The translations under genes and the position numbers were made by a program. Source: Microvirga sp. (GTDB lineage Bacteria > Pseudomonadota > Alphaproteobacteria > Rhizobiales > Beijerinckiaceae). From it: a stretch of DNA of 64,000 nt. Under the pieces are notes generated by a model. That model saw only the letters and a list, made by a program, of their open reading frames with translations, did no database searches and had not been told where the DNA came from. Numbering within the stretch: position 1 is the stretch's first letter; every line of letters starts with the position of its first letter. Where the stretch lies: positions 50,264 through 114,263 of the forward strand of contig JAKOMT010000008.1 of NCBI GenBank assembly GCA_022241475.1, given 5' to 3'. Of this stretch, positions 26,059-38,946 are shown one piece after another.

Positions 26059-28041
26059 CTACCCTCTCGGGCGACGCGCCGCGAGGGTAGCCAGCCTGCG
26101 TCGCGCGGCGTCCGACGTCAGGAAATCGGTCGGCAGGCGGCGGCGCCAGTTCGGATGGCCGTCCGTCACGCCAGGCAGATTCGGCTGCTCGTCGAGACCG
26201 GCGATGTCCTCGGCCGGCAGGAGAGCGAGCGCGCTCGCGCTCTGGGCGACATAGGCTATCCCCGCATCGACCGCCCGACCCGTCGCTTCCGCTGACGGCG
26301 CATCCCCGGAGGCCGCGCCGCAACCCTTCGCCGCCTCCCAGAACGCGCGCCGGTCGCCGGAGCGTTCGTCGCGCGCCTTCAAAGCGTCGTCGGGCGCCGG
26401 ATAGAGCGACAGCGACTGTCGCCAGTCGATGTCGCGCCCCCGCCACCAGCCGGCGAGCGTCGGCAGGTCGTGCGTCGTGGTCAGCGCCGCCGCGCCGCGA
26501 TCGTAGCGCTCGGGCACGCGGAATCCGCCGCCGTGCTCGCGCTCGAAATAGAGGACGCGCATGCCCATGATTCCGGCCTCGCCGAGCGTCTCGCGAAACC
26601 CGTCCGGCACCGTTCCCAGATCCTCGCCGATGACGATCGCGCGGTTGCGCCAGGATTCGAGCGCGACGAGGCGGAGCATGTCCGTGACCGGGTACGTGAG
26701 ATAAACGCCCTCGGTCGCGGAGCTACCCCACGGCACGAGCCACAGGCGCGACAGACCCATGACGTGATCGATCCGCACCCCGCCGACGTTCCGCATCGAG
26801 GCGCGCAGCGTCTCGATGAACGGGGCGTAGCCATGCTTGGCGAGGGCGCGCGGCGAAAACGTCGTGAGCCCCCAATCCTGACCGAGAGGTCCGAGCAGAT
26901 CGGGCGGCGCGCCGATGCTGACGCCCTGGAGGACGTCGCCGGGCCGGCTCCACGCGTGGCTGCCGCCGGCGTCCATTCCCACCGCCATATCGGCGACGAC
27001 GCCGACGCCCATGCCGGCCGCGCGCGCGCTCGCCTGCGCCGTCTCCAGCGAGCGCTCCGTCAGCCACTGCAGAAACGCGTGGAAGCCGATCTCTTCGCCG
27101 TGAGTCTCGCGAAAGAGAGCCACCGCACGCGAGCGCGGATCGCGAAAGTCCTCCGGCCATCCCTGCCAGCCGCTGACTCCGAGGTCTTTGACGAAATGCG
27201 CCTGCAAGGCCTCGTAGGTCGCGTGATCCTCGAGCAGGGACCCGCGTTCGGAGCGATACCGGACGAAATCGGCCCGGGCTTTGTCGGTCCCGCCCGCGAA
27301 CCGCGCGTAGAGGCGACGCAGTTCGGCGAATTTGCGTGCGCCCTCGCGGCCCCAGTCGATCAACGCATCGCCGGGCTCGACTGCCGCCGCCGTCCCGAAA
27401 TCGGCTCCGAATACGGCGTGCGGATCCGCGTAGAGCGGATTGAGGAATAGTCGGGTCGAGGGCGCGTAAGGGCTCTCGCGACCCGGGTCGGCGGCGTACA
27501 GGGCGTGGATCGGGCTGATCGCGAGCGCGTCGGCGCCCGCACGACCGAGCGTCGTCGCGCACTCTGCGAGGGCGCCGAGATCGCCGAAGGACGCGCCGCG
27601 TCCCGGTGGAAGGCTGTAGAGCTGGGTCGCGACGCCCCACGCGTCACGCTCGCCGATCGCATCGAGCAGGCCGAAGGCGCGCGGGGGGGCGATCGCAAGC
27701 GCGATTTCCCGGCCGGCGACCTCGACGTGATGATACCCGGGCTCGTCGATGCCCGGCAGACAAACGCGGTCGTCCATCGCGATCAGTCGGGTTTCCAGCC
27801 GGGCGCCGGATTCGAGACGGACGAGCGCCGCCGTCCCCGGCGACGCCTCCATCGGCAGTCGGACGGGGCGGCCGACGACGCCGGTGACGAGCGCGGCGGA
27901 GACGGGGTCGCCGTCATCCGCCCCGATCGCCGAAAGCGCCGCGCGCAATGTGTCGTCTCCGACCTCGCGCTGGCTCCCGAAGGCGTCCGTCCAGACGAGT
28001 TTCAGGCCCGCGGCGGACGCGCGGACGCGCAGTTCGTCCAT
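26059..28041 (-). CDS. malQ: 4-alpha-glucanotransferase (amylomaltase)
   Basis: A GH77 enzyme of about 660 residues. The catalytic nucleophile is in GVRIDHVMGL, the acid/base in VIGEDLGTVP, and the third carboxylate region in TTHDLPTLAGWW. It disproportionates maltodextrins, moving glucan segments between acceptors. I start at the ATG ending at 28041 because GGAGG lies 7 bases upstream; a GTG at 28047 overlaps the glgX stop but its spacing is too short. It is the last gene of the glgE operon and recycles short oligosaccharides released by debranching. Confidence 0.96.
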   Translation of the reverse strand: MDELRVRASAAGLKLVWTDAFGSQREVGDDTLRAALSAIGADDGDPVSAALVTGVVGRPVRLPMEASPGTAALVRLESGARLETRLIAMDDRVCLPGIDEPGYHHVEVAGREIALAIAPPRAFGLLDAIGERDAWGVATQLYSLPPGRGASFGDLGALAECATTLGRAGADALAISPIHALYAADPGRESPYAPSTRLFLNPLYADPHAVFGADFGTAAAVEPGDALIDWGREGARKFAELRRLYARFAGGTDKARADFVRYRSERGSLLEDHATYEALQAHFVKDLGVSGWQGWPEDFRDPRSRAVALFRETHGEEIGFHAFLQWLTERSLETAQASARAAGMGVGVVADMAVGMDAGGSHAWSRPGDVLQGVSIGAPPDLLGPLGQDWGLTTFSPRALAKHGYAPFIETLRASMRNVGGVRIDHVMGLSRLWLVPWGSSATEGVYLTYPVTDMLRLVALESWRNRAIVIGEDLGTVPDGFRETLGEAGIMGMRVLYFEREHGGGFRVPERYDRGAAALTTTHDLPTLAGWWRGRDIDWRQSLSLYPAPDDALKARDERSGDRRAFWEAAKGCGAASGDAPSAEATGRAVDAGIAYVAQSASALALLPAEDIAGLDEQPNLPGVTDGHPNWRRRLPTDFLTSDAARRRLATLAARRPRG

Positions 28042-28043
28042 GC

Positions 28044-30182
28044 TCACGCCTCCCCGGCCTCGCCGAGATGCGGTGATATTTCAGCCGAGAGAATGGCGGC
28101 TCCGTGAGCCCCGAGATTGTACGAGTGCCCCGCGATGGCCCGCTCGGCGCGCGCCGGATCGACGCTGTCGATGAGCAGGCGCCAATGCGCGTTCGGCGGC
28201 GGCAGGTGGAAATGCACCTGCGACGTCGACGCGTTCGCGAGGAAGAAGATCATCCGCACGACCCCGTCCGGACCCTTCTCCGCCCGCCGCATCGCCAGAG
28301 CGAACCGATGGGGCTCGTTCCAGTGGTCGGGCGTGGGAACGGCGCCGGACTCGTCGAACCAGTCGACGTCCCGCACGCCCGGGGCGAGCTCGGCCCCGTG
28401 CAGGTAGCTCGACGCGCGCAGGAGCGGGTGCTCGCGGCGCAGACGCGTCAGACGCGCCACGAAATCCGAAAGCGACCGCCCCTCGGGCGTGTCCAGCCGC
28501 CGCCAGTCGAGCCAGGAAATCTCGTTGTCCTGCGCATACGCGTTGTTGTTGCCGTTCTGGCTACGACCGAACTCGTCGCCCGCAAGGAGCATGGGCGCGC
28601 CCATCGCCGAGAACACCGTCACCAGCATCGAGCGCGCGACCCGCTCACGAGTCTCGCGAACGGCCGGGTTTTCGCTCGGCCCTTCGTCACCCCAGTTGCG
28701 GGAGTAATTGGCGTCGTGGCCGTCGCGATTGTCCTCCCCGTTCGCCTCGTTGTGGCGCTGCTCATAGGAGACGGTGTCGGCGAGCGTGTATCCGTCATGG
28801 GACGCGACATAGTTGATCGAGGACCACGGCCGCCGGCCGCGATAGTCGAAGAGGTCGGCGGACCCCGCCAGCCGAGCCGCCAGATCGCGCCTCGCGCCCT
28901 CGTCGCAGCGCCAGTAGCGGCGCACGCCGTCACGGAACTGGTCGTTCCATTCGGCGAAACCCGGCGGATGCTGGCCGAGCTGATATCCGCCGGGCCCGAT
29001 GTCCCACGGCTCCGCGATGAGCTTCAACCGGGACAGAAGCGGGTCTTGGCGAATGGCGTCGAAGAAGCCCGCGCTCTGATCGAAACCGTGATCTTCCCGA
29101 CCGAGCGTCACCGCGAGGTCGAAGCGAAAGCCGTCGACGCGATAGGACGTGGCCCAGTGGCGCAGGCTGTCCATGATCATCCGGATCACGAGCGGATTGG
29201 AGGCGTCGAGCGTGTTGCCCGTACCCGTATCGTTGACGCTGCGGCGAGCATCGCCCGCGTGGTGCCTGTAGTAGGTCGCGTTGTCGATCCCGCGCCAGCA
29301 CAGGGTCGGCCCCCGTTCGTCCCCCTCGCAGGTATGGTTGTAGACGACGTCGAGGATCACCTCGATCCCCGCCGCGTGCAGCTTGCGAATGGCTCCGCGC
29401 AATTCGTCCCCGTTCCCGGGGCGCGACATGTAGCGCGGCTCCGGCGCGAAGAAGGACAGCGTGTTGTAGCCCCAGTAATTGGTCAGACCCTTCTCCTGGA
29501 GGAAGCGGTCCTGAAGGAAGGCATGGATCGGCATGAGCTGGAGCGCGGTGACGCCGAGCTGCTTCAGGTGGTCGATCACGGCGGGATGGCCCAACGCCGC
29601 GTAGGTCCCCCGAACGGGCGCCGGCACCTGCGCCATCAACCGGGTCAGGCCCTTCACGTGAGCCTCGTAAATCACGGTCTTGTCCCAGGGCGTCGACGGC
29701 GCGCGGTCGTCGCCCCAGTCGAACGATTCGGAGACCACCACCGATTTCGGCACCGCCGGCGCGCTGTCGCGCCGGTCGAAGGAGAGATCGCCGCGCGGCG
29801 AGTGAATGCGGTAGCCGTGCAGCGCGTCCGTCCAGCGGGTCTGCCCGAGGATGCTCTTGGCGTAGGGGTCGAGAAGCAGCTTGAACGGATTGAACCGATG
29901 TCCGTGCTCCGGCGCATACGGTCCGTGCGCGCGATAGCCGTAGACGAGCCCCGGCCCCGCATGCGGCAGGTAGCCGTGCCAGACCTCGTTGGTCTGCTCG
30001 GGCAGAGCCAGACGAGCGACTTCGCGCTTGCCCGCCGGATCGAAGATGCAAAGCTCGATCCCCGTCGCGTGAGCGGAACAGACGGCGAAGTTCACGCCCA
30101 ACCCGTCGGACGTCGCTCCCAGGGGATACGGAGCGCCCGCCTCGAGGCGGTCCGGAATTACGAATATGCCGTTGTCAATCAT
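28044..30182 (-). CDS. glgX: Glycogen debranching enzyme (isoamylase type)
   Basis: A 712-residue GH13_11 protein with an N-terminal CBM48 domain ([30 protein letters not shown], partly quoted). Catalytic motifs are [15 protein letters not shown] (nucleophile), [16 protein letters not shown] (acid/base) and [13 protein letters not shown]. GlgX removes short outer branches left by phosphorylase. The start overlaps the end of glgB by eight bases and its stop lies inside the malQ leader, so expression is tightly coupled. Confidence 0.96.
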   Translation of the reverse strand: MIDNGIFVIPDRLEAGAPYPLGATSDGLGVNFAVCSAHATGIELCIFDPAGKREVARLALPEQTNEVWHGYLPHAGPGLVYGYRAHGPYAPEHGHRFNPFKLLLDPYAKSILGQTRWTDALHGYRIHSPRGDLSFDRRDSAPAVPKSVVVSESFDWGDDRAPSTPWDKTVIYEAHVKGLTRLMAQVPAPVRGTYAALGHPAVIDHLKQLGVTALQLMPIHAFLQDRFLQEKGLTNYWGYNTLSFFAPEPRYMSRPGNGDELRGAIRKLHAAGIEVILDVVYNHTCEGDERGPTLCWRGIDNATYYRHHAGDARRSVNDTGTGNTLDASNPLVIRMIMDSLRHWATSYRVDGFRFDLAVTLGREDHGFDQSAGFFDAIRQDPLLSRLKLIAEPWDIGPGGYQLGQHPPGFAEWNDQFRDGVRRYWRCDEGARRDLAARLAGSADLFDYRGRRPWSSINYVASHDGYTLADTVSYEQRHNEANGEDNRDGHDANYSRNWGDEGPSENPAVRETRERVARSMLVTVFSAMGAPMLLAGDEFGRSQNGNNNAYAQDNEISWLDWRRLDTPEGRSLSDFVARLTRLRREHPLLRASSYLHGAELAPGVRDVDWFDESGAVPTPDHWNEPHRFALAMRRAEKGPDGVVRMIFFLANASTSQVHFHLPPPNAHWRLLIDSVDPARAERAIAGHSYNLGAHGAAILSAEISPHLGEAGEA

Positions 30183-32364
30183 CGGGAGCCCAGAGCGTTA
30201 CGGAAAGGGGCGGCAACGTGAGCCGCAATGAGTAAGGTCGTCCGTGTGCGGAGTCCGACGACGCGTCGCGCCGCTCCTCGCCCCCGGCGCCGGACCCGCC
30301 GTAGCGTGGCGAGTCCGTGTCGAGAATGCGCCGCCAGGTCCCGCCGACCGGCGCGCCGACGCCGTAATCGTCGCGGGGGACGGGCGTCATGTTCATGACG
30401 CACAGGATCGGCCGACCGCGTTCGGAGCGGCGCAGGAAGGCGAAGACGCTCACCGCCCGGTCGTCCAGAATGACCCATTCGAACCCCGCCGGATCGGCGT
30501 CGGAGGCGTGGAGCGAAGGTTCGGAGGCGTAGAGACGATTCAGGTCTCGCACGAGGATCTGGACGCCGGAATGGAGAGGATCGCTCAGGAGATCCCAGTC
30601 GACTTCGCCGTCATGGTTCCATTCGCGCCCCTCGCCAATCTCGCAGCCCATGAAGAGCAGCTTCTTGCCGGGGTTGCTCCACATGAAGCCGAGATAGGCG
30701 CGCAGGTTGGCGAACCGCCGCCAGACGTCGCCCGGGGCCTTGTTCACCAGCGAGCCTTTGCCGTGCACCACCTCGTCGTGAGAGATCGGCAGAACGAAGC
30801 GCTCGGAGAAGGCGTAGACGGCGCCGAAGGTGATCTCGTGGTGATGATGAGCCCGGTGCAGGGGATCGCGGGCGAGATAATGCAGCGTGTCGTGCATCCA
30901 GCCCATGTTCCACTTGTACGAGAACCCGAGCCCGCCCTCGGAGACGGGCGCGGTGACGCCGGGCCAAGCGGTCGATTCCTCGGCGACGACGATCGCCCCC
31001 GGGACGCGTTCGGCCACGACGGTGTTGAGCCGGCGCAGGAACGCGACGGATTCGAGGTTCTCCCGCCCTCCGTGAACGTTGGGGACCCATTCCCCGTGCT
31101 TGCGGCTGTAATCGCGGTAGAGCATCGACGCCACGGCGTCGACGCGCAAGCCGTCGACATGGAAACGCTCGAGCCAGTGCAGGGCGCTCGCGATCAGAAA
31201 CCCGCTGACCTCGCGCCGGCCGAGATTGTAAATGAGCGTGTTCCAGTCGGGGTGGAAGCCCTCCCGCGGGTCCTCGTGCTCATAGAGGGACGTGCCGTCG
31301 AAGTGGGCCAGCCCGTGCGCGTCGCTCGGAAAATGCGCCGGCACCCAGTCGACGATCACTCCGATGCCGGCGCGGTGGGCCGCGTCCACGAAGCGCGCGA
31401 AGCCTTCGGGCGATCCGTAGCGGGCGCTGGGCGCGAAGAGCCCGAGCGGTTGGTAACCCCACGAGCCGCCGAAGGGATGCTCCGCCAGCGGCAGGAATTC
31501 GACATGGGTGAAGCCGAGGCCGGCGACGTAGGGGATCAGGCGCGCGGCGAGCGCGTCCCAGTCGAGCGTCGCGCGCGGATCGCCCTCCGGCCGCAGCCAC
31601 GAGGCGGCGTGGACCTCGTAGATCGCCATCGGCGCGTCGGGACGCTGGCGCGCGGCGCGTTCCGCCATCCACTCGTCGTCGCCCCAATCGAAATCGAAGG
31701 CGGGCGCGACGATCGAGGCCGTCGCGGGAGGCGCCTCGGTCCGTCGGGCCAGAGGATCGGCCTTGAGGGGCTGGAGCGAACCGTCCGGGCCGACGATCTC
31801 GTATTTGTAGCGCTCTCCCACGGGAAGGCGGGGAACGAACAATTCCCAGACGCCCGCCTCGTACCGCAGGCGCATGGGATGGCGTCGGCCGTCCCATGAA
31901 TTGAAATCGCCGACGACGGAGACCCGGCGGGCGTTCGGCGCCCAGATCGCGAATATCACGCCCTCGACGCCGTCGATCGTCGCGGGGTTGGCGCCGAGCC
32001 GTTCGGCGAGCCGCCAATGCTCGCCCGCCGTGAACTTGTGAAGATCCTCGGCGTCGAGGATGAGGCCGAAGGCGTATGGGTCCTCCGCCTCGTGCACGCC
32101 GCCCGGCCACGTCGCGCGCAGTCGATAGCGCGACGACGACGGGGCGGGTCCGACGAACAGCCCCGGGGCGGCCTGTTCGAGCGCGCCCGCAATTGCGCCC
32201 TTCTCCTCGACGACCTCGACCCGCTCCGCTCCGGGCAGGAAGGCGCGCAGCACGCGGCCGTCCGGCGTGTCGTGAGGCCCCAGAAAGGCGAAGGGATCGG
32301 TCAGCCGCCCGGCCAGAGCGTCCGCCGTCGCCGCGTCAAGTCCGCCGTAGCTGCGCCCGTTCAT
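30175..32364 (-). CDS. glgB: 1,4-alpha-glucan branching enzyme
   Basis: A 729-residue GH13_9 enzyme: N-terminal CBM48 segments, then the catalytic barrel with [13 protein letters not shown] (nucleophile Asp), [13 protein letters not shown] (acid/base Glu) and [13 protein letters not shown]. It forms alpha-1,6 branches on the linear glucan made by GlgE. The start (GAGGAGG a few bases upstream) overlaps the treS-mak stop by four bases (ATGA). Length is normal for the long CBM48-containing form. Confidence 0.97.
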   Translation of the reverse strand: MNGRSYGGLDAATADALAGRLTDPFAFLGPHDTPDGRVLRAFLPGAERVEVVEEKGAIAGALEQAAPGLFVGPAPSSSRYRLRATWPGGVHEAEDPYAFGLILDAEDLHKFTAGEHWRLAERLGANPATIDGVEGVIFAIWAPNARRVSVVGDFNSWDGRRHPMRLRYEAGVWELFVPRLPVGERYKYEIVGPDGSLQPLKADPLARRTEAPPATASIVAPAFDFDWGDDEWMAERAARQRPDAPMAIYEVHAASWLRPEGDPRATLDWDALAARLIPYVAGLGFTHVEFLPLAEHPFGGSWGYQPLGLFAPSARYGSPEGFARFVDAAHRAGIGVIVDWVPAHFPSDAHGLAHFDGTSLYEHEDPREGFHPDWNTLIYNLGRREVSGFLIASALHWLERFHVDGLRVDAVASMLYRDYSRKHGEWVPNVHGGRENLESVAFLRRLNTVVAERVPGAIVVAEESTAWPGVTAPVSEGGLGFSYKWNMGWMHDTLHYLARDPLHRAHHHHEITFGAVYAFSERFVLPISHDEVVHGKGSLVNKAPGDVWRRFANLRAYLGFMWSNPGKKLLFMGCEIGEGREWNHDGEVDWDLLSDPLHSGVQILVRDLNRLYASEPSLHASDADPAGFEWVILDDRAVSVFAFLRRSERGRPILCVMNMTPVPRDDYGVGAPVGGTWRRILDTDSPRYGGSGAGGEERRDASSDSAHGRPYSLRLTLPPLSVTLWAPDD

Positions 32365-35300
32365 CCGCCCTCCTCGGTCCCGCCGACGAGGCGACGAACG
32401 ATTTCCGCGATGCCCTGCACGGGCACGTCGAGCCAGGCCGGGCGGTTCGCCGCCTCGTAGCGAACCTCGTAGGCCGCCTTTTCGAGGATCAGCAGATCGA
32501 GGAGCCCCTGATCACTGAGCGGCTCCGGCGCGCCCTCCCCGTAAGCCGCGAGGAAGGCGCCTTCGGATTGCGAACGGAACAGCTCGCGCAGCTTTGCGAT
32601 TCGAGCCTCGGCCGCCGGCCCCCACGGCGCATGACGCCCGCGGGCGACGGTCGCCGCGGCGTAGTCGAAGGAGCGCACCATGCCCGCGACGTCGCGCATC
32701 GGCGTCGCCTTGGCGCGACGCTGATCCAGCGGGCGCGACGGCTCACCCTCGAAATCGATGAACCGGACGTCGGAGCCGGCGACGAGCGTCTGTCCGAGAT
32801 GCAGATCGCCATGGATGCGCGTGAGTCGACGCCCGATCAGGCTTTCCGACTGGCTGGCGACGAACTCCATGATGCGATCGCGCGCGCCCAGAATCTGGGC
32901 CACCTCGTCGGCGAGCCCCGATTGCGCCCAGTCCCGCGTCTCCATGATCGCGAGAGCGGCCTCGACTTCCGTTGAAACGGCCTTCCGCAGCGCCTGCGCA
33001 TGGCGCTTCGTCGCCGATTCCGGCGCGAAGGCGGGGTCCGCCGCCGCGTCGTCGCCGGCGAGCGCGGCATGCATTTCGGCGAGGCGTCGGCCGAGCGATC
33101 CCGCGAAGAGCGCGTAGGCGTCGAAAAGTCCGTCGGCTGCGTCGGCCTCGTCGTCGGGCATGCTCGCCAGTTCGTCGATGCTGCGTTCGAGGTAGCGCAG
33201 CGTCCACTCCCAGCCGTCGCCCTGATTGGCGACGAAGCCCTGTGCGATCGCGAGCGTGGTCTGCTCCCCGTTCGACGCGACGCGCCGGACTTCGCCGAGC
33301 AGCGGCGCCGATCCGTCGAACCCCGCCCTGGTCAGGAAGCGGCACATCTCGGCTTCGGGATGCACGCCTGTCGTCAATTTGCGCAGCAGCTTGACGATGG
33401 CGAGACGACCGACGATCGCGGTCGAGTTGCTCTGTTCCGTCGTCAGCCACTCGACTTCGGCGTCGTCCGGCATTTCGATATCGGCGAGAACGTCCGTCGG
33501 CTCGTAGAGTATCTCGCCGCCTTCGAAGGTCCGGCTCTTGGCCGTGCGAAGCCCCTCGAGGATCGCCCGCGCGAAGGCCGGCGTCGCGAAACCGTCGGTC
33601 AGGTGTCCGACGCGCCTCCCCTGCCGGACCCGCGCCAGCGCCAGTTGCGGCGCGAAGGGCGGCGAGGGTTCGTCGTCCCAGGATATCGCGAGCGGCAACG
33701 CGTAGCGCTCGCCGCCAGCCGACGTCTCGACATCGACGAAGGTGACGAGCGTGTCGCCCGAGCCGGCGCCCAGCGTCGTCGACGTCTCGATGCGAACGGA
33801 CTTGACCTCAGCGTCCTTGTTCTGGAACCACCGCCGGTTCGCGAGATAACCAGGCAGCACGTCCCGCTCGAGCGTCTCGCGCGACCGAGCCCGCTCCCCG
33901 CTCGCCAGCACGTCGGCGACGCCCTGACGCAGGACGAAGGTCACCTGCTCGGCGTCGAGGCCCGATGTCGCCGTGCTCCAGCCCGGCGGCTCGACATTGG
34001 CGCTGAGCGCGAACCAGTAGAATCCGTAGGGCGGCAGCGTGAGCAGGTAGGGCAACTGCCCGATCGTCGGGAAGGCCGCGCCGCCCGACATCTCGACGGG
34101 CGTGCAGCCGGCGAATTCCGTGAGATTGAGCTCGACGGCCTGCGCCTGGCGGGAGACGTTGGCCACGCACAGAATGCGTTCGTCCTCGTGCTCGCGCAGA
34201 TAGGCGAGGACCTTGCGGTTGGCCGGACGCAGGAAGCGGATCGCTCCGCGCCCGAAGGCGCGATGCCGCCGGCGCACGGCGAGCATGCGCCGGACCCAGT
34301 TCAACAGGGAATTCGGATCGCGTTGCTGCGATTCCACGTTCACCCGGTCGTAGCCGTAGAGCGGGTCCATCAGGACGGGGAGCGCCAGCCGCGCCGGATC
34401 GGCGCGCGAGAAGCCGCCATTGCGATCGCTCGACCACTGCATCGGCGTGCGCACGCCGTCGCGGTCGCCGAGATAGATGTTGTCGCCCATCCCGATCTCG
34501 TCGCCGTAATAGATCACCGGCGTTCCGGGCATGGTGAAGAGCAAGGCGTTCATCAGCTCGATGCGCCTGCGGTCACGCTCCATGAGCGGGGCGAGGCGGC
34601 GTCGGATGCCGAGATTGATGCGCGCGCGCTTGTCGGCGGCGTAGGTGTCCCAGAGGTAATCCCGCTCCTTGTCCGTCACCATTTCGAGCGTCAGCTCGTC
34701 GTGGTTGCGCAGGAAGATCGCCCATTGGCACGCAGGCGGAATTTCCGGGGTCTGCCGCATGATGTCGGTGATCGGGTACCGGTCCTCCTGCGCGATCGCC
34801 ATGTACATGCGCGGCATCAGGGGGAAGTGGAAAGCCATGTGGCATTCGTCGCCGTCGCCGAAATAATCCTGCGTATCCTCCGGCCACTGGTTCGCCTCGG
34901 CGAGGAGCAGGCGGTCCGGATACAGCCGGTCCACCTCGGCGCGGATCTGCTTGAGAATGTCGTGCGTCTCGGGAAGATTCTCGTTGTTCGTCCCCTCGCG
35001 CTCGACGAGATAGGGCACGGCGTCGAGGCGCAGGCCGTCGACGCCCATGTCGAGCCAGAAGCGCATGACAGAGAGCACTTCCTTCAGCACGCGCGGATTG
35101 TCGAAGTTAAGATCGGGCTGGTGGCTGTAGAACCGGTGCCAGTAATAGGCCTGCGCCTCCTCGTCCCAGGACCAGTTCGATTTCTCGGTGTCGAGGAAGA
35201 TGATGCGCGTTCCGGAATAGGCCTTGTCGGTATCGGACCAGACATAGAAATCGCGCGCCGCCGAACCCGGCTTCGCCTTGCGCGCCTTCTGGAACCAGGG

Positions 35301-35654
35301 GTGCTGGTCGGAGGTGTGGTTGATGACGAGTTCGGTGATCACGCGGATGCCGCGCGCATGCGCCTCCTCGACGAAGCGCTTGAAATCCGCGACGCGCCCG
35401 TATTCCGGATGGACGCCCCGGTAATCCCCGATATCGTAACCGTCGTCGCGGCGCGGAGAGGGATAAAAAGGCAACAGCCACAAACAATTGACGCCGAGTT
35501 CTGCGACGTAATCGAGCTTTTCGAGGAGACCCGCGAAGTCGCCGACGCCGTCGTCATTGGCGTCGAAAAACGACTTGACGTGCAGCTGGTAGATGACAGC
35601 GTCCTTGTACCAGAGGGGATCTACGACAAGGTTCGCCTGCTTCTTGCGCGACAC
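32361..35654 (-). CDS. treS: Trehalose synthase-maltokinase fusion (TreS-Mak)
   Basis: A 1,097-residue bifunctional protein. Residues 1 to about 560 are a GH13_16 trehalose synthase: [15 protein letters not shown] (nucleophile D211), [11 protein letters not shown] (E253) and [11 protein letters not shown] (D319). Residues about 600-1090 are a maltokinase of the aminoglycoside-phosphotransferase-like fold, with [11 protein letters not shown] (catalytic Asp) and [12 protein letters not shown] (Mg-binding Asp). Together they convert trehalose to maltose and then, with ATP, to maltose-1-phosphate, the GlgE donor. The start is GTG at 35652-35654 with GGAGAAG 8 bases upstream; it lies one base past the glgE stop. 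Confidence 0.96.
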   Translation of the reverse strand: MSRKKQANLVVDPLWYKDAVIYQLHVKSFFDANDDGVGDFAGLLEKLDYVAELGVNCLWLLPFYPSPRRDDGYDIGDYRGVHPEYGRVADFKRFVEEAHARGIRVITELVINHTSDQHPWFQKARKAKPGSAARDFYVWSDTDKAYSGTRIIFLDTEKSNWSWDEEAQAYYWHRFYSHQPDLNFDNPRVLKEVLSVMRFWLDMGVDGLRLDAVPYLVEREGTNNENLPETHDILKQIRAEVDRLYPDRLLLAEANQWPEDTQDYFGDGDECHMAFHFPLMPRMYMAIAQEDRYPITDIMRQTPEIPPACQWAIFLRNHDELTLEMVTDKERDYLWDTYAADKRARINLGIRRRLAPLMERDRRRIELMNALLFTMPGTPVIYYGDEIGMGDNIYLGDRDGVRTPMQWSSDRNGGFSRADPARLALPVLMDPLYGYDRVNVESQQRDPNSLLNWVRRMLAVRRRHRAFGRGAIRFLRPANRKVLAYLREHEDERILCVANVSRQAQAVELNLTEFAGCTPVEMSGGAAFPTIGQLPYLLTLPPYGFYWFALSANVEPPGWSTATSGLDAEQVTFVLRQGVADVLASGERARSRETLERDVLPGYLANRRWFQNKDAEVKSVRIETSTTLGAGSGDTLVTFVDVETSAGGERYALPLAISWDDEPSPPFAPQLALARVRQGRRVGHLTDGFATPAFARAILEGLRTAKSRTFEGGEILYEPTDVLADIEMPDDAEVEWLTTEQSNSTAIVGRLAIVKLLRKLTTGVHPEAEMCRFLTRAGFDGSAPLLGEVRRVASNGEQTTLAIAQGFVANQGDGWEWTLRYLERSIDELASMPDDEADAADGLFDAYALFAGSLGRRLAEMHAALAGDDAAADPAFAPESATKRHAQALRKAVSTEVEAALAIMETRDWAQSGLADEVAQILGARDRIMEFVASQSESLIGRRLTRIHGDLHLGQTLVAGSDVRFIDFEGEPSRPLDQRRAKATPMRDVAGMVRSFDYAAATVARGRHAPWGPAAEARIAKLRELFRSQSEGAFLAAYGEGAPEPLSDQGLLDLLILEKAAYEVRYEAANRPAWLDVPVQGIAEIVRRLVGGTEEGG

Positions 35655-35655
35655 G

Positions 35656-38600
35656 TCAGCTTCTCCTTTGGGGTCGAATTCGCCAGATGGCGAAGGGGCG
35701 CTCCGCCGGATCGAGGCGGATGCGCTGAATTTTGCCCCGCCACACGAAGACCGCCTCGGAGAAGAGGTCCTCGACGTCGACGGAGGCGTCGTCCCCCAGC
35801 CCGAAATCCCACAGCGGGACCTCGATATCGGCCTCCTGCGCGTTGTGGGGATCGAGATTGACGGCGACGAGGATCATCTCGCCTCCATCCGGCGAGGGCT
35901 TGGCGTAATAGAGGATATTGTCGTTGAAGGCGTTGTGGAAACGCACGTTCAGGTGAGTCTGCAGCGCCGGGTTGGCCCTGCGGATCCGGTTGAGGCGGGT
36001 GATTTCGTCGACGATGTCGCCGGACGCGCGAGCGGGACGCGGCCGGATCTCGAATTTCTCGGAATCCTTGTATTCCTCCTTGCCCGGCAAGGGCTCGGCT
36101 TCGAGCAGCTCGAAACCCGAGTAGACGCCCCAGAGGCCCGAGAGCGTCGCGGCGAGACAGGCGCGCACGAGAAAGCCCGGCCGACCGGAGCGCTGGAGGA
36201 AAACGGGATTGATGTCGGGCGTATTGACGAAGAAATGTGGCCGAAAGAACTCCTTCGGCTCTTCCTGCGACAGCTCTTCGAGATATGCGCGAAGCTCCGC
36301 TTTCTCGTTACGCCAGGTGAAATACGTGTAGCTCTGCGAAAAGCCGATCTTCGCGAGCCGGTACATCATCCTCGGCCGCGTGAACGCCTCGGACAGGAAG
36401 ATCACGTCGGGATGCAGCGCGCGCACCTCCGCGATCATCCACTGCCAGAACGGAAGCGGCTTGGTGTGGGGGTTGTCGACCCGGAAGATCTTGACACCCT
36501 CCCCGACCCAGAAGAGCACGACGTCGCGCAAGGCGACCCACAGGTCGGGGATCGCCCCGGCCGCGTAGAAGTCGACGTTGACGATGTCCTGGTATTTCTT
36601 GGGCGGATTTTCGGCGTATTTGATCGAGCCGTCGGGGCGCCAATCGAACCAGTCCGGATGCTCGCGCAGCCACGGATGATCCGGCGCGCACTGGATCGCG
36701 AAGTCGAGCGCGAGTTCGAGCCCATGCGCCATCGCGGCGTCGCGCAGCGCCCGGAAATCCTCGAACGACCCGAGTTCGGGATGCAAGGCGTCGTGACCGC
36801 CCTCCTTCGCCCCGATCGCGTACGGGGAGCCGACGTCGTCGGGTCCGGGCGTCAGGGTGTTGTTGCGGCCCTTGCGATTCTTGATGCCGATCGGATGGAT
36901 CGGCGGGAAATACAGGACGTCGAAGCCCATGTCGCGGATGTGCGGCAGCCGGGCGATCACGTCGCGGAACGTTCCGTGACGGGCCGGATCGTCGGTCTGC
37001 GACCGGGGGAACAATTCGTACCAGCTCGCGAACGCGGCCTGAGGCCTTTCGACCTCGACCGGCTGGACCACGCTGGGAGCCGAGAACGGCCGATCGTCCG
37101 CCTCGCGCATCAGGGCGCGCGCGTCCGAGCCGACGAGGAGATCGACGCGGGCGGAGGATTCGGTCCCGTCGAACGTTTTCAGCAGCGCTCGCAAGCGTCG
37201 CTTCAACTCGCCTTTGGCGCGCCGGTGCGCCGCGTCGATCATCATCCGGCCTTCCGTCACGTCGAGCGCCGTATCGACGCCCGCCTCGTGCTTCCGGCCG
37301 AGATCGCGAACATAGCCGCCGAAGCGATCGATCCACGCCTGCGCGAAAAATTCGTGCCGGCCTACGCGGTCAGGGCGGATCGCGACGCCGAAGTGGTCGG
37401 GCTCCAGCAATTCCATAAGCGCGCGCCGCCACTCCGTTTCGTCCACGGCTCGCCAGCACAGCTCGACTGCGAGCATCTCGTGGCCGTCGCAATAGGCGTC
37501 GACGGAGACGGCGAGCGTGTCGCCGACGATGCGGCGCACTGCGTGAGCGCCGCCGTCTATGCACGGCGAGAGCGCCTCGACGACGACGCGCGGAGCCGAG
37601 GCCGCCTCCTGCGCCGCGCCGGCGCCTCCGGGCCTGGGCGAGGCCACCGGCGAGGCGCGCGAGCCCTGCGCGAGCGCCACTGCGCCCGGCTCGATTTCGA
37701 GGATGTCGCCGAGCGGCCGCGCATCCGGGGCGTCGATCAGCGAGAACGCGCCGAAGACGCCTCCGAGCCTGCCGCGCAGAGCGCCGATATCGACGAGCGC
37801 GGGCTCCGAGAGGTCGGGATTGAACAGCGCCAAAACGACGCTCTCCGCAACGCGCGGATCGACCGCCGCGCGCAGGACGGCGCAGACCGGCGCCCCCGGC
37901 CCCGTCAGCGAACGCAGGATCCCCGGCTCGCTCAACGCGGGATGCGCCGCGATCCGCGCGTTCGCGCGCCGGATCGCTTCGACGATCAGCGGGTCGGGAT
38001 GCGGCGCGTGCGCCTCGTCGGAGCCCGACGCGCGTGCGTCGAACGGCCGGCTTTCGGCTGCCTCGAACCCGTGAGGCACGAGCACGCCGCAGCCCAGCGC
38101 CGCAGCCGCGTCCATCGCCCGGGCATACCCCCGCGCGACGTTGCGGGCGTCGCCGATGCGCTCCACGAGCCGGGTTGCGAAGGGCGCCTCCGGCATCGTC
38201 ATGACGGCCCCGACTGCCGAGAGGGCTTCATGCTCGTCCGCAAGCCAGCTCGAACGGAAATCCCACCAGGGAAGAGAGGAGAGCGCGTAGTCGAAGCCGC
38301 AGCCCGTCAGGGCGGCGAGATCGGCGCGCGGGGCGCCCGTCAGATCGGCGAGGAACAGCGCGTCCGGGTTGCGCGCGCGCGTCTCGTCGACGATCCAGCG
38401 CCACAAATCGGCTTCCGCCGCGCCAGGCCGCAAGGCGCGGAAGCCGGCCACGCCGCGCGCCGTCAGATCCGCGAGACGGGGCGCCAGGAATGCGCGCAAC
38501 CGGCTGGACGAGCGCTCGTCGAGACGCGCCCAGGCGGCTCCCGACAACTCAGCCTGCGCCCGCGGATCGATCGGTCCGCCGGCCGCCTCGGGCCGCACGG

Positions 38601-38946
38601 TGAACGCTGTCGGATCCTCGGCGACGAACGGATGATCGAGAGCGAAGCGACGCGGAGCGAGATCGAGCATGAACTCGAGCCCACGGCGTCCCGCCGCGTC
38701 GACGAGGCGCGAAATGAGCGCGCCGAGATCGTCGCCGGCAGCGAGGCCGGCATGGGGGCGGTCGTGATCGGCCGGGAAGAACACGTCCCCCGCGCGGCCC
38801 GGCGCACCGAGAGGCGAGAGCAGCACGCGGTCGAAACCCAGGTCTCGCGCATGATCGAACATTGCGGTCAGACGATCGGCGGAGCCGACCGTCGCGTGAT
38901 GAATGTAATAGACGCGGGCGCCCCGCGCGGCGCGGCCTTTCTCCAT
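35656..38946 (-). CDS. glgE: Alpha-1,4-glucan:maltose-1-phosphate maltosyltransferase with an extra N-terminal GH13-like module
   Basis: The C-terminal 640 residues match GlgE: the Asn/Asp-containing [14 protein letters not shown] (nucleophile), [14 protein letters not shown] (acid/base) and the [19 protein letters not shown] C-terminal domain. About 450 residues precede it. That module has barrel-like strands ([38 protein letters not shown]) and a C-terminal all-beta end ([12 protein letters not shown]), but the nucleophile and acid/base residues of GH13 are missing, so it is probably non-catalytic. Typical actinobacterial GlgE is about 660-700 residues. The ATG ending at 38946 has AGGA just upstream and puts the first strand near the N-terminus; longer starts at 39000 (ATG) and 39021 (GTG) are possible. 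First gene of the operon. Confidence 0.94.
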   Translation of the reverse strand: MEKGRAARGARVYYIHHATVGSADRLTAMFDHARDLGFDRVLLSPLGAPGRAGDVFFPADHDRPHAGLAAGDDLGALISRLVDAAGRRGLEFMLDLAPRRFALDHPFVAEDPTAFTVRPEAAGGPIDPRAQAELSGAAWARLDERSSSRLRAFLAPRLADLTARGVAGFRALRPGAAEADLWRWIVDETRARNPDALFLADLTGAPRADLAALTGCGFDYALSSLPWWDFRSSWLADEHEALSAVGAVMTMPEAPFATRLVERIGDARNVARGYARAMDAAAALGCGVLVPHGFEAAESRPFDARASGSDEAHAPHPDPLIVEAIRRANARIAAHPALSEPGILRSLTGPGAPVCAVLRAAVDPRVAESVVLALFNPDLSEPALVDIGALRGRLGGVFGAFSLIDAPDARPLGDILEIEPGAVALAQGSRASPVASPRPGGAGAAQEAASAPRVVVEALSPCIDGGAHAVRRIVGDTLAVSVDAYCDGHEMLAVELCWRAVDETEWRRALMELLEPDHFGVAIRPDRVGRHEFFAQAWIDRFGGYVRDLGRKHEAGVDTALDVTEGRMMIDAAHRRAKGELKRRLRALLKTFDGTESSARVDLLVGSDARALMREADDRPFSAPSVVQPVEVERPQAAFASWYELFPRSQTDDPARHGTFRDVIARLPHIRDMGFDVLYFPPIHPIGIKNRKGRNNTLTPGPDDVGSPYAIGAKEGGHDALHPELGSFEDFRALRDAAMAHGLELALDFAIQCAPDHPWLREHPDWFDWRPDGSIKYAENPPKKYQDIVNVDFYAAGAIPDLWVALRDVVLFWVGEGVKIFRVDNPHTKPLPFWQWMIAEVRALHPDVIFLSEAFTRPRMMYRLAKIGFSQSYTYFTWRNEKAELRAYLEELSQEEPKEFFRPHFFVNTPDINPVFLQRSGRPGFLVRACLAATLSGLWGVYSGFELLEAEPLPGKEEYKDSEKFEIRPRPARASGDIVDEITRLNRIRRANPALQTHLNVRFHNAFNDNILYYAKPSPDGGEMILVAVNLDPHNAQEADIEVPLWDFGLGDDASVDVEDLFSEAVFVWRGKIQRIRLDPAERPFAIWRIRPQRRS